A DNA stretch of 64,000 nucleotides from Microvirga sp. 3-52. Its GTDB lineage: Bacteria > Pseudomonadota > Alphaproteobacteria > Rhizobiales > Beijerinckiaceae. Below, piece by piece: positions 8,937 through 17,047 of the stretch. The notes under the pieces are model-generated. The model did no database searches. It saw nothing but the letters and a program-made list of their open reading frames with translations, and was not told the origin of the DNA. Where the stretch lies: assembly GCF_018383585.1 (NCBI RefSeq), contig NZ_JAHAMK010000007.1, forward strand, positions 27,680 through 91,679. Direction: 5' to 3'. A program made the position numbers and the translations under genes. Numbering within the stretch: position 1 is the first letter of the stretch; every line of letters starts with the position of its first letter.

Positions 8937-9980
8937 ATGAATGATCAAAAAACAATTCTATGCGTCGAAGACGAGGACGATCTGAGAGGCGATATCGCCG
9001 AGGAGCTGGAGGCGGCCAATTACCGCGTGCTCCAAGCCGCCAATGGTAGCGAGGCACTCAGTCTCTTGGAACGGCAACGTCCCGATCTCGTCCTCTGCGA
9101 CATCACCATGCCGGGCCTTGGCGGCTACGATGTGCTCAAGGCCTTGCGTGAGCAGGGCACGATGGCCGATGTCCCGTTCATCTTCCTGACGGCCTTGGCC
9201 GAGCGGAATGACGTTCTCAGCGGCAAGCAGGCTGGAGCGGACGATTACCTCGTCAAACCGATCGATTATGAGATTTTGCTGGCGACCATCGCCGCCCGTC
9301 TCGATCAGGTCGCTCGCGTTCAGACGAGCGCCGTCCACAGGGCCGAGGAATCCTGGCAGGAGATCCTGAAATCCTCCAAGGGCCGTACGGTCGACGCCCT
9401 CTACAAGGCGACCTTTGCCTTCGACCGCTTCCTCGTCGGTGTGGTGATTGTCGACGAGACCGGCGCCATCCGCGTGATGAACAAGGAGGCGCAGCGTATC
9501 CTGTCCGAGGACGACGGCTTGATTGCCTCGCAGGGCATCCTGAAGGGCTCTGTGGCCAAGCAGAACAGCAAGCTCTATTCGGCCATCGAAAAGGCATTCG
9601 AGGAGGAGGCTCTGGACGAGATCGTCTCGTTCCCGCGGATCTCGGGCGGTCGGCCGTACCTCGTTCTGATCCCCGGACAGCGTTTCACCGTGGAGGAGAG
9701 GCCGGAGGCCGTCGTCGTGCTCGTCATCGATACGGAGCAGCGCGCCAAAGTCTCCGGCGATACGCTTGTCCGGCTTTACAACCTGACGCCCTCCGAGACC
9801 CGGGTGGCTCTCATGCTGATCGACGGCAAGCGCCTGGACCAGATTGCCGAAGAGCTCGAAGTCGCTCAGACCACAGTCGTCTTCCATCTGAAGAACCTGT
9901 TCCGGAAGACCGATACCAACCGTCAGGCGGACCTGGTCCGTGTGCTTCTGTCGGTACCGCTGCGCAGTACCGGCGCGTGA
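8937..9980 (+). CDS. Response regulator, REC + PAS-like + LuxR-type HTH
   Basis: A 347-residue regulator. Residues 5-120 form a receiver domain with acidic pocket EDED and phosphoacceptor Asp55 (LCDITMPG), K105 in LVKPID; a middle region about 155-270 resembles a PAS domain (FLVGVVIVDETGAIRVMN); residues 280-340 are a LuxR-type helix-turn-helix (LTPSETRVALMLIDGKRLDQIAEEL). It is almost certainly the partner of the upstream kinase. A REC-PAS-HTH order is less common than plain NarL-type REC-HTH. Confidence 0.9.
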   Translation: MNDQKTILCVEDEDDLRGDIAEELEAANYRVLQAANGSEALSLLERQRPDLVLCDITMPGLGGYDVLKALREQGTMADVPFIFLTALAERNDVLSGKQAGADDYLVKPIDYEILLATIAARLDQVARVQTSAVHRAEESWQEILKSSKGRTVDALYKATFAFDRFLVGVVIVDETGAIRVMNKEAQRILSEDDGLIASQGILKGSVAKQNSKLYSAIEKAFEEEALDEIVSFPRISGGRPYLVLIPGQRFTVEERPEAVVVLVIDTEQRAKVSGDTLVRLYNLTPSETRVALMLIDGKRLDQIAEELEVAQTTVVFHLKNLFRKTDTNRQADLVRVLLSVPLRSTGA

Positions 9981-10165
9981 CGGGTGCGGGCTAGACTCGT
10001 TAAGAGGCGAGGGATTGCATTAAGAGCTTGATCACCATTCCGGCAAGATCGGCTTCAGTCCAAGCTTTGCCACATTCCGTTCAGCTTTCAGAGAGGTTTT
10101 GAACAGTATATCTCATGACATGAAGGGGAAGGCATGTGGCCTCCCTCCTGTCGTAGGTGATGGTC

Positions 10166-10528
10166 ATGAAGATCCTCCGTCTTGTTTCCGGTACAGCTGC
10201 GGCTCTGGCGCTGGTCACCGGCCTGGCTGCCGCCCAACCGGCTGCAGCGCGTGATCGCCTGTCTCCCGGTGCCACCGTGGCACTCGGGGCTCTGGGAGGT
10301 CTTGCCGTCGGCGCTGCCGTTGGAGCGGCAGTCGCCCAGCCGCAGCCTCCGGTGGTCTATCGGGCACCTCCTCCGCCCCCGCCGCCGGTCTACGTCGAGG
10401 AGCGCGCGCCGGTCTATTATGAGCGCCCGGTCCGCGAAGTTTATGTGGAGCGCTGCACGACCGAGCGCTATCGGGAATGGGTACCCGGATGGGGCTGGGA
10501 GCACCGGTCCCGCAGGATTTGCCGTTAA
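10166..10528 (+). CDS. Exported glycine-zipper/Pro-Tyr-rich small protein
   Basis: A 120-residue exported protein. Signal peptide (MKILRLVSGTAAALALVTGLAAA), then a glycine-zipper-like hydrophobic segment (ALGALGGLAVGAAVGAAVA), a Pro run (PPPPPPP), a Val/Tyr/Glu-rich stretch and Cys-containing C-terminus (RCTTERYREWVPGWGWEHRSRRICR). Starts at 10157 or 10160 are possible; 10166 has the best spacing from TAGGTGA. Likely an envelope protein of unknown function, common in Rhizobiales. Confidence 0.75.
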   Translation: MKILRLVSGTAAALALVTGLAAAQPAAARDRLSPGATVALGALGGLAVGAAVGAAVAQPQPPVVYRAPPPPPPPVYVEERAPVYYERPVREVYVERCTTERYREWVPGWGWEHRSRRICR

Positions 10529-10536
10529 CCCGAGAT

Positions 10537-10562
10537 GGCCCGCTTTCAGCGGGCCTTTTCTT
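10537..10562 (+). terminator. Rho-independent terminator
   Basis: GGCCCGCT-TTC-AGCGGGCC followed by TTTTCTTTT, nine bases after the stop of the 10166-10528 gene. Confidence 0.88.
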
Positions 10563-10627
10563 TTCCGCCCAGGCAACTCGGATTCCGCCTCCGCGTTGAT
10601 CGCATGTAAACTCATGCGAGCTTAGCC

Positions 10628-10822
10628 ATGACCAGCACACCGAAAGATCAGGCCGGTTCCGATCAGACGAAGCTTAATCCCGGCGATCAGGCCGAGCCGG
10701 GAACTCCTGGAGCGGGCGAGAACGTGTGTCCCGAATGCAAGGGCAGCGGCCGCATCGGCGTCACGCCATGCCCGATTTGCGGCGGTACGGGCACGATCAT
10801 CGAGGGAATCGGCGGCGCTTAG
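10628..10822 (+). CDS. Small DnaJ-type CxxCxGxG zinc-finger protein
   Basis: A 64-residue protein whose second half carries two CxxCxGxG motifs (CPECKGSGRIG and CPICGGTGTI), the zinc-binding repeat of DnaJ. It has no J domain. The two motifs would bind one zinc ion. The N-terminal half is hydrophilic and disordered-looking. Role unknown. Confidence 0.7.
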   Translation: MTSTPKDQAGSDQTKLNPGDQAEPGTPGAGENVCPECKGSGRIGVTPCPICGGTGTIIEGIGGA

Positions 10823-10954
10823 CATCCGACCCGAATGTGGGATCCGCATTCGGGATCTGTCGGATGTTCATCTTAGGGGCCGGCTCATCGTTCCTCGCGG
10901 CAAACCGGACCTACTTCTCGCTGACGCGGCCCGTCGGGTCCGGGCGATTTGCTA
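10821..10954. repeat. Dispersed repeat family 2, copy A
   Basis: Related to 32326-32488. Shared landmarks in order are a CGGACCC/CCGACCC start, an imperfect hairpin returning to TCGGATG/CCGATG, TTCATCTT or CTCATCTTT, a CATCGTT block, GAAAA/CAAAC..CCGG, and CTGACGCGGCCC near the end. This copy overlaps the stop codon of the DUF2842 gene at 10952. Confidence 0.65.
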
Positions 10955-11161
10955 GGACTTGTCCGGCTTCGCCATCCAGCGGACCAGCGGCATGAGCGGG
11001 ACGATCCAGATCAGGCCGAGCACGATATAGGCGACGGTCTGAAGCAGTTTTGGGGCCTGCGTGATCCGGCCTTCTGCAACGGCCATCGCGAACAGCGCAT
11101 AGAAGATGATGAAGGCCAGCATCACGACTGTGCCGATCAGCTTGCGCAAGCGAATGCCCAT
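10952..11161 (-). CDS. DUF2842 family membrane protein
   Basis: A 69-residue integral membrane protein with two helices (about 10-28 and 42-60), ending RWMAKPDKS. Length and pattern (IIFYALFAM ... GLIWIVPLMPLVRWM) match the DUF2842 family found in alphaproteobacteria. It is divergent from ctaA. Function unknown. Confidence 0.82.
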   Translation of the reverse strand: MGIRLRKLIGTVVMLAFIIFYALFAMAVAEGRITQAPKLLQTVAYIVLGLIWIVPLMPLVRWMAKPDKS

Positions 11162-11280
11162 GGCCGAATTCCCTGTATCATCAACATCGCGCTGTAACGG
11201 TGCGTCACCGGCATGAATTGCCTACGGGACGCATAGCCTCTATGTGACGTCCGTACCCCGGGTTCAAGCCCTAATCGACG

Positions 11281-12363
11281 ATGAGAGTGAGCATGGCTGT
11301 CGCAGCCTCCACTGAGGGCGTGTCTTTAGCGCGCGTGCCTCAAAGCCGATCCCTGTCCGCCGTCCGCACCTGGATCTATTGCCTCGCCGCCTTGGTTGTC
11401 CTGATGGTTGCGGTCGGCGGGGCCACGCGCCTGACAGGCTCCGGTCTCTCGATCACGGAGTGGAAGCCCGTCACCGGCGCCATTCCGCCGCTGACCGAGC
11501 AGGCCTGGACGGCGGAATTCGAGAAATACCGGCAGATTTCACAATATGAACTCGTCAACAAGGGCATGACCCTGTCGGAGTTCAAATTCATCTATGCCTG
11601 GGAGTGGGGGCACCGGCAGCTCGGCCGTTTGATCGGTCTTGTCTTTTTTCTGCCGCTGGTCTGGTTCTGGGCGAGGGGGGTGATCAAGGGCAGGCTGGCT
11701 CTGGCCCTGCTGGGCATCGGAGCCCTGGGAGGCCTTCAAGGCGCCATCGGCTGGATCATGGTGGCATCCGGTCTGGGCCCCGGCATGACGGCCGTCGCCC
11801 CGATCAAGCTAGCCTTGCACCTGACGGTGGCCAGCCTCATTCTGGCCTGCCTCATCTGGGTCGCGTTGGGGCTGAAGGATCGTTCCCGATCCGACGGGCA
11901 GGAGGTGCGGGCCGGATATGCACCCCGCATCCTCGTCGGACTGATCCTGCTCCAGATCGCGCTTGGTGGCCTCGTGGCCGGCTCGAAGGCCGGCCTGACC
12001 TATAACACCTGGCCTCTGATGGATGGCGCTCTCGTTCCGCCGGCCTCTGCCCTGTTCATCGTCAATCCCTGGATCGAAAATTTCGTCGACAACGTCATCC
12101 TGGTTCAGTTCAACCATCGCCTCGTGGCCTATGCCATCGTCGCTTTCGCCGTGTGGCACGCCTGGATGGTCCATCGGCAGGCTCCGACCTCAAAGACCGC
12201 CGGTCGCGCGACGGGCATGGCCGGTTTGATCCTGTCGCAGGTGGCCCTTGGGATCGTGACTCTGCTGCTCGCGGTGCCGCTATGGGCCGGATTGGCGCAT
12301 CAGGTCTTCGCCATGGCCGTGCTTGCCATGGCCGTCGTCCATGCCCGCTTGAGCAGGATTTGA
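11281..12363 (+). CDS. ctaA: Heme A synthase (COX15/CtaA)
   Basis: A 360-residue, eight-helix inner-membrane enzyme converting heme O to heme A for aa3-type cytochrome oxidase. Conserved features of the type found in alphaproteobacteria and mitochondria: VGGATRLTGSGLSITEW near 45-60, WGHRQLGR, KLALHLTVA, GLTYNTWPLMDG and FNHRLVAYAI, the His residues being heme ligands. ATG 11281 is used; ATG 11293 is an alternative. Stands alone, away from the cytochrome oxidase genes. Confidence 0.96.
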   Translation: MRVSMAVAASTEGVSLARVPQSRSLSAVRTWIYCLAALVVLMVAVGGATRLTGSGLSITEWKPVTGAIPPLTEQAWTAEFEKYRQISQYELVNKGMTLSEFKFIYAWEWGHRQLGRLIGLVFFLPLVWFWARGVIKGRLALALLGIGALGGLQGAIGWIMVASGLGPGMTAVAPIKLALHLTVASLILACLIWVALGLKDRSRSDGQEVRAGYAPRILVGLILLQIALGGLVAGSKAGLTYNTWPLMDGALVPPASALFIVNPWIENFVDNVILVQFNHRLVAYAIVAFAVWHAWMVHRQAPTSKTAGRATGMAGLILSQVALGIVTLLLAVPLWAGLAHQVFAMAVLAMAVVHARLSRI

Positions 12364-12372
12364 CATAGGAAA

Positions 12373-12395
12373 AGGGCGGCCGTAGAGGCCGCCCT
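12373..12395. terminator. Bidirectional terminator between ctaA and the DUF1236 gene
   Basis: AGGGCGGCC-GTAGA-GGCCGCCCT, a perfect 9-bp stem. It lies 9 bases past ctaA and 20 bases past the convergent gene; the T run is on the minus-strand side (CCCTTTTCC). Confidence 0.85.
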
Positions 12396-12415
12396 GAACT
12401 CGACTCCGCCGGGAC

Positions 12416-12823
12416 TTAGCGGACGATCTGGACGATGCGGCGGGTGCCGGGCTCGACTAGAACCGGGGTATCGTTCACGACCGTATAGCGATAGTTGCTC
12501 ACGCCGTATTCGGCCGGAACCTCATAATACTGCACGCCGGAAGCCGGGAGGGTCGCACCGACGCGAACCTCTTCCGTGTAGCGGTAGGACGGAACGCCCT
12601 GGGTCACCACATACTGGCGGAACTGCGGCTGCTGCTGGTCGGCGAGACCGCCTACGATCGCGCCCGTCACGCCGCCGATGGCCGCGCCAACCGGACCGCC
12701 GACGATGGCACCGCCCACGGCCCCGGTGGTCGCACCGGCAGCGGCGCCGCCGGACTGAGCGAAGGCGCCAACCGGTACAAGGGCCGCGAGAACAGCGCCT
12801 GCAAACAAGATCTTCTTAGACAT
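12416..12823 (-). CDS. DUF1236 domain exported protein
   Basis: A 135-residue exported protein. Signal peptide MSKKILFAGAVLAALVPVGAFAQ, a glycine-zipper segment (GAVGGAIVGGPVGAAIGGVTGAIVGG split over 30-57), and a C-terminal DUF1236-like domain ending YYEVPAEYGVSNYRYTVVN...PGTRRIVQIVR. A GGAAC-N16-CGTT promoter motif upstream suggests general-stress control. Confidence 0.85.
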   Translation of the reverse strand: MSKKILFAGAVLAALVPVGAFAQSGGAAAGATTGAVGGAIVGGPVGAAIGGVTGAIVGGLADQQQPQFRQYVVTQGVPSYRYTEEVRVGATLPASGVQYYEVPAEYGVSNYRYTVVNDTPVLVEPGTRRIVQIVR

Positions 12824-13291
12824 TTGTCAGCTCCTAAACTGGTGAAGTCTGGAGCTTAACGGCCAAGCAGAAGGGTGGTTCCGTCTCTGAAAACGTGTTT
12901 CAGCTTAGGAATTCATGGAAAGCTTCACTGGATATACATTCATTGCAAAGCTTGAGCGGTGGCCTGTGCAGGGAAGATCATCTGTGAACAGATCTCGACA
13001 ATTCCAGCTGGTCCTCTTTAATTCGGCTTTCCGAGGATCTGCCTTCTGCGGAGGCGTTTTTGGGCTCAAGTCAGGCGCTTGGCGACGACGTTCATGAAAC
13101 AGCGCAAATCCAACCTGACGTGGATAAACGGCTGCCGATTGAGCAGTCGAAGTCGTTGAGCCAGAAAAATCGCAGTGGGAATACGGCAGGAATTAGGAAA
13201 TCAGTACTTGCTCTGCTACAGGTGAACAATATTAAGATAGGCTTAACCCCTAGGTTCAGGGCTGTCGGAACAGGCTTATGAGGAGTCAGGC
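12824..13291. other. 468-base intergenic region
   Basis: Divergent spacer between the DUF1236 gene and the ParA-like gene. It holds the EcfG-type promoter at 12858-12882. I see no convincing small gene or structured RNA in the rest. Confidence 0.6.
12858..12882 (-). promoter_or_regulatory. EcfG-type general stress response promoter
   Basis: On the minus strand GGAAC (12882-12878), exactly 16 bases, then CGTT (12861-12858): the consensus recognised by alphaproteobacterial EcfG sigma factors. It lies 35 bases before the start of the DUF1236 gene. Confidence 0.7.
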
Positions 13292-13966
13292 ATGAATGTG
13301 CTGGTCTTTGCTTCGCGGAAAGGCGGTTCGGGTAAGAGCACGCTTGCTGCTCACCTCGCGAGTTATATCGCCAACCCTTCGCGCCCCACGTTGCTGATCG
13401 ATAATGATCCGCAGGGCTCCTTGTCCCTCTGGCACAAGATCCGCAATCAGGAGTATCTGGGCCTCAAGCACAATGTGCGCAACATAGCCGAGGCCATCAG
13501 GGAAGCGAAACGCGAAGGCTACGAGTGGGTTCTCGTCGATACGCCGCCGAACAAGTCTTCGATCGTCGCCGAAGCGATCAAGCAGGCGACTCTCGTGATC
13601 ATTCCCGCGCGCGCGAGCCTGTTCGACATCGCGGCTCTGCAGGATACGGTCGCCCTCGCTCGCGAACATCGCAAGCCTTACGCCGCGGTGATCAATGCCG
13701 CTCCGGCCAAGCACGGGGATACCGAGGCCCATGTGGTTGCGGACGCGCGTGGCGCCCTGAATGCGCTCCAGGTTCCGGTCTGGGCCGGCCAGATCACGCA
13801 TCGCCCTGAACTCACGCTCTCCCTTGCAACGGGCGAGGGCGCACGGGAATACGATGCGAATTCCCAAGGAGCCGATGAAATCGGCCGCCTTTGGACGGCT
13901 CTCGAGCGTTCGCTCAATGCGATCCACAACACCTACAAGAAAGCCGGCGCGTCGCGCGCTGCGTAA
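13292..13966 (+). CDS. ParA-family ATPase (orphan)
   Basis: A 224-residue P-loop ATPase of the ParA/MinD class. Deviant Walker A KGGSGKST at residues 10-17, Walker A' DNDPQGSLSLW near 42, and VLVDTPP Walker B near 84. Length suits small ParA proteins lacking an N-terminal HTH. No ParB or centromere-like repeats are adjacent, so it may position a cargo other than the chromosome. AGGAGTCAGG precedes the ATG. Confidence 0.88.
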   Translation: MNVLVFASRKGGSGKSTLAAHLASYIANPSRPTLLIDNDPQGSLSLWHKIRNQEYLGLKHNVRNIAEAIREAKREGYEWVLVDTPPNKSSIVAEAIKQATLVIIPARASLFDIAALQDTVALAREHRKPYAAVINAAPAKHGDTEAHVVADARGALNALQVPVWAGQITHRPELTLSLATGEGAREYDANSQGADEIGRLWTALERSLNAIHNTYKKAGASRAA

Positions 13967-13990
13967 GTGGCGAGTTTCATCTCAGCAAAA

Positions 13991-14018
13991 AGGGCGGCTC
14001 TCGGGCCGTCCTTTTTGT
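13991..14018 (+). terminator. Rho-independent terminator of the ParA-like gene
   Basis: AGGGCGGC...GCCGTCCT (one G-U pair) followed by TTTTTGTTT, 25 bases past the stop codon. Confidence 0.82.
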
Positions 14019-14048
14019 TTGCCAAATCATCGTAGGACGGCTCTTTCC

Positions 14049-14138
14049 CGTCATCACCGGCCTCGTGCCGGTGATCCCGATCAGACGGGCGTGACGCTTC
14101 ACAAAATCGGGATGGCCGGGACACGCCCGGCCATGACG
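14049..14138 (+). repeat. Double-hairpin intergenic repeat, copy 1
   Basis: About 90 bases: hairpin ATCACCGGC-CTCGT-GCCGGTGAT, then CCCGATC, a variable middle, ATCGGG, and hairpin ATGGCCGGG...CCCGGCCAT, flanked by CGTC and GACG. Confidence 0.88.
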
Positions 14139-14167
14139 AGGTGAGGCTTTGAAATGGAGGACGGGGA

Positions 14168-15451
14168 CTACGCTGCGTCAAGAGCTTGGTTGAGGTCGTC
14201 GATCAGGTCCTGCGTGTCCTCGAGGCCGATGGAGAGCCGCACCACCTCCGGGCCTGCTCCGGCCTGCGTCTTCTGCTCGTCAGTGAGCTGGCGGTGCGTG
14301 GTCGAGGCCGGGTGGATCACCAGGGAGCGGGTGTCGCCGATATTGGCCAGGTGCGAGAAGAGCTTGAGGTTCGAGACCAGTTTCACGCCTGCCTCGTAGC
14401 CGCCCTTCAGGCCGAAGGTGAACACCGCGCCGGCGCCCTTGGGGCAATATTGCTTGGCGAGGTTGTGGTAGCGGTCCGAGCGCAGGCCCGGATAGCTGAC
14501 CCACGAGACCTTGCCGTGGCCTTCCAGGTGCTCGGCGACGGCCAGGGCATTGTCCGAATGGCGTTGCATGCGCAGCGGCAGGGTCTCGATGCCATTGAGG
14601 ATCAGGAAGGCGTTGAACGGCGACAGCGCCGGGCCGAGGTCCCGCAGGCCGAGCACGCGGCAGGCGATGGCGAAGCCGAAATTGCCGAAGGTTTCACCGA
14701 GCACCATGCCGGCATATTCCGGGCGAGGCTTGGACAGCATGGGATAGCGGTCGTCGCCGGCAAAGTTGAACGAACCACCATCGACGATCACGCCGCCGAT
14801 CGAGTTGCCATGGCCCCCGAGGAACTTGGTGGCCGAATGGACGATTATGTCCGCGCCGTGCTCGAAGGGGCGGATCAGGTAGGGCGAGGCCATCGTGTTG
14901 TCGACGATGAAGGGAATGCGGTGCTTCTTGGCGATGGCCGCGATGGCCTGGAGATCGACGATCACGCCGCCCGGATTGGCGATGGACTCGACGAAGATCG
15001 CCTTGGTCTTCGGAGTGATGGCCGCCTCGAAGGAGGACGGATCGTCCGAATCGGCCCAGACCACGTTCCAGGCGAAGTTCTTGTAGGCGTGGTTGAACTG
15101 GTTGATCGATCCGCCATAGAGCTTCTTGGCGGCAACGAACTCGTCGCCGGGCTGGAGCAGAGTGTGGAAGACCAGGAATTGCGCCGCATGACCCGAGGCG
15201 ACGGCCAGGGCTGCGGTGCCGCCTTCCAGGGCCGCGACGCGCTCCTCGAGAACGGAGCAGGTCGGGTTCCCGATGCGGGAATAGATGTTGCCGAAAGCCT
15301 GCAGGCCGAAGAGCGACGCCGCATGGTCCACATCGTCGAACACGAAGGACGTGGTCTGATAGATCGGAGTCGCGCGGGCACCGGTCGCAGCATCAGGAGC
15401 CGCTCCGGCATGAATGGCGAGCGTGTTGAAGCCTGGCAGACGGTCGGTCAT
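14168..15451 (-). CDS. O-acetylhomoserine aminocarboxypropyltransferase (sulfhydrylase)
   Basis: A 427-residue PLP enzyme of the Cys/Met metabolism family; by length and sequence it is the MetY-like O-acetylhomoserine sulfhydrylase that forms homocysteine from O-acetylhomoserine and sulfide. Features: N-terminal FNTLAIHAGAAPD, YSRIGNPTCSVLEERVAALEGG, and the PLP lysine K209 in HSATKFLGGHGNS. AAGGAA lies upstream of the ATG. A promoter with a palindromic operator lies 35-63 bases upstream. Homocysteine synthesis would feed methionine production. Confidence 0.93.
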   Translation of the reverse strand: MTDRLPGFNTLAIHAGAAPDAATGARATPIYQTTSFVFDDVDHAASLFGLQAFGNIYSRIGNPTCSVLEERVAALEGGTAALAVASGHAAQFLVFHTLLQPGDEFVAAKKLYGGSINQFNHAYKNFAWNVVWADSDDPSSFEAAITPKTKAIFVESIANPGGVIVDLQAIAAIAKKHRIPFIVDNTMASPYLIRPFEHGADIIVHSATKFLGGHGNSIGGVIVDGGSFNFAGDDRYPMLSKPRPEYAGMVLGETFGNFGFAIACRVLGLRDLGPALSPFNAFLILNGIETLPLRMQRHSDNALAVAEHLEGHGKVSWVSYPGLRSDRYHNLAKQYCPKGAGAVFTFGLKGGYEAGVKLVSNLKLFSHLANIGDTRSLVIHPASTTHRQLTDEQKTQAGAGPEVVRLSIGLEDTQDLIDDLNQALDAA

Positions 15452-15479
15452 GATTGCGCGTTCCTTTAGGGAGTGAAGG

Positions 15480-15514
15480 CGTTCTATTTAAAGAACGCAT
15501 CGTTCTTCCGTCAA
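15480..15514 (-). promoter_or_regulatory. Promoter with palindromic operator for the sulfhydrylase gene
   Basis: On the minus strand: -35 TTGACG (15514-15509), 17-base spacer, -10 TTAAAT (15491-15486). The spacer contains a perfect palindrome AGAACG-ATG-CGTTCT (15492-15506), and a third half-site AGAACG follows the -10 (15485-15480). A repressor bound here would block RNA polymerase. The regulator is not identifiable from sequence. Confidence 0.7.
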
Positions 15515-15834
15515 GGAGCGTCTTGGGTCGCCTCGCTCCCAGTCCGCATGGTGGCGCTGCCCGCATTCTCTCGTTTGCCCTCATCCTTGGGACGCGGCGC
15601 TGAGGCTCTGTCGCGCATGGCCAGGGCATTTCCGGGGCATTCGGTGCCCTCCTTCGACATGGTGCTTTCGAGAGGGCGCTTCGAGCCTCCTCATGATGAG
15701 GTCCGTTGCTCCGGGTGCGGGGATCGCTCGAACGCAAATGGCCGAGACAGGCCCGGCCGTGACGGCAGGAGGAGGGGGGCGAGTGGATGATGGACGACGC
15801 CGGATGAGCCGCAGCCTTTCACTCCTCCCTCCCT

Positions 15835-15924
15835 CGTCATCACCGGCCTCGTGCCGGTGATCCCGATCCGAAAAGCGCGGCGCCTCTCGGCATCGGGATG
15901 GCCGGGTCAAGCCCGGCCATGACG
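15835..15924 (+). repeat. Double-hairpin intergenic repeat, copy 2
   Basis: Same organisation as the copy at 14049: ATCACCGGC...GCCGGTGAT, CCCGATC, middle GCGCGGCGCCTCTC, ATCGGG, ATGGCCGGGTCAAGCCCGGCCAT. Confidence 0.9.
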
Positions 15925-16025
15925 AAGGTGGATGGAATTCCCGGACGAGAACGCCCCGGCGGCAGGGAATCCAACGCCTTGAACCTCATGCGGGTCCTCT
16001 CGAGGCCTATTGGGGCGGGGTCCGC

Positions 16026-16550
16026 TCAGGGTCGATTGAGACTGAGCTTCTGGAAGCCCTTGCCGGAGAGAACCGGCTTCTTCGAACTCAGCATCCGCGA
16101 GTTCACGCCCTGCCAGGAAATTTCGCCGGAGAGGCGCCCGAACTCGATCTTCGGGCAGCGGTCCATGACGACCTTCAGGCCCCTGGCCTCGGCCTTGGCG
16201 GCCGCTTCGTCGTTGCGCACGGAGAGCTGCATCCAGAGCACCTTGGGCAGCGGATCGAGGGCCAGGGCTTCGTCCGTGATCGGGCCGGCGGCCTCCGAGT
16301 TGCGGAAGATCTCGACCATGTCGATGGGGAAGGGCACGTCCTTCAGGGAGGCATAGACGGGTTTGCCGAGAAGCCCGCCGCCGGCCAGCCCCGGATTGAT
16401 CGGAATCACGTCGTAGCCGCGCTCCAGCAGGTACTTGGTGACGATCCAGCTCGGACGCGCCGGGTTCGACGAGGCGCCGACCAGCGCGATGGTCTTCACG
16501 CTGTTGAGGATGCCGCGGATATAATCGTTCGGGTAATTGCTGTGATCCAT
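16026..16550 (-). CDS. CoA-binding domain protein (YccU-like)
   Basis: A 174-residue protein of the small CoA-binding (succinyl-CoA synthetase alpha-like Rossmann) family. Visible: TIALVGASSNPARPSWIVTKYLLERGYDVIPINPG nucleotide-binding region at about 20-55, then VDMVEIFRNSE-type segment and LWMQLSVRNDEAA. Members are widespread; substrate unknown. I use ATG 16550; a start at 16601 would overlap the divergent gene. Confidence 0.85.
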   Translation of the reverse strand: MDHSNYPNDYIRGILNSVKTIALVGASSNPARPSWIVTKYLLERGYDVIPINPGLAGGGLLGKPVYASLKDVPFPIDMVEIFRNSEAAGPITDEALALDPLPKVLWMQLSVRNDEAAAKAEARGLKVVMDRCPKIEFGRLSGEISWQGVNSRMLSSKKPVLSGKGFQKLSLNRP

Positions 16551-16599
16551 GGCGAGAACGTATGGGATGGGGCAGGGCAGTTCAATGAGCATTTGACGC

Positions 16600-17037
16600 A
16601 TGGCTTCGCATCACCCGATCATGACCAAGGACGACTTGACGGCATTTCTGGACCGGGAATTCCCGCAGATGCATGCGGGAGGCAGGACCTATTTCGTGGA
16701 TGAGATCGGGCCGCTCTCCGCCCGGATGCGCATGACCTATCACGAGCGCCATCTGCGGCCCGGGGGGACCATCTCCGGCCCGGCCATGATGGGGCTGGCG
16801 GACCTTGCCCTTTACGCGGCGATTCTCGCCCATATCGGCCCCGTGGCGCTCGCCGTCACCACGAGCCTCAATTTCAATTTCCTGCGCAAGCCCGAGCCGC
16901 GCGACCTGCTCGCCTATTGCCGTCTGCTGAAGCTCGGCAAGCGCCTCGCGGTCGGGGAGGTATCGATCTATTCCGAGGGCAATGCCGACGTGGTCTGCCA
17001 TGCGACCGGGACCTATTCGATCCCGGATCGTCGTTAG
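16600..17037 (+). CDS. PaaI-family (hotdog) thioesterase
   Basis: A 145-residue hotdog-fold protein, probably an acyl-CoA thioesterase. Signature GTISGPAMMGLADLALYAAI near 65-85 and TTSLNFNFLRKPEPRDLLAYCRLLKLGKR near 95-120 match the PaaI/YdiI-like family. ATG 16621 (MTKDD) is an alternative start. Divergent from the CoA-binding protein. Confidence 0.85.
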   Translation: MASHHPIMTKDDLTAFLDREFPQMHAGGRTYFVDEIGPLSARMRMTYHERHLRPGGTISGPAMMGLADLALYAAILAHIGPVALAVTTSLNFNFLRKPEPRDLLAYCRLLKLGKRLAVGEVSIYSEGNADVVCHATGTYSIPDRR

Positions 17038-17047
17038 GCGGATTTCC

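Larger units (their letters stand above)
15452..16025. other. 574-base intergenic region
   Basis: Holds the sulfhydrylase promoter (15480-15514), a degenerate repeat-like stretch at about 15650-15705 (CCTTCGA...CCTCATGATGAGG), and one full double-hairpin repeat (15835-15924). No credible gene. Confidence 0.6.

Noticed and set aside
15452-15545. SAM-II riboswitch upstream of the sulfhydrylase gene
   Set aside because: The leader is too short and lacks the GCTAAA-type pseudoknot core of SAM-II; the visible signal is a palindromic operator in the promoter.
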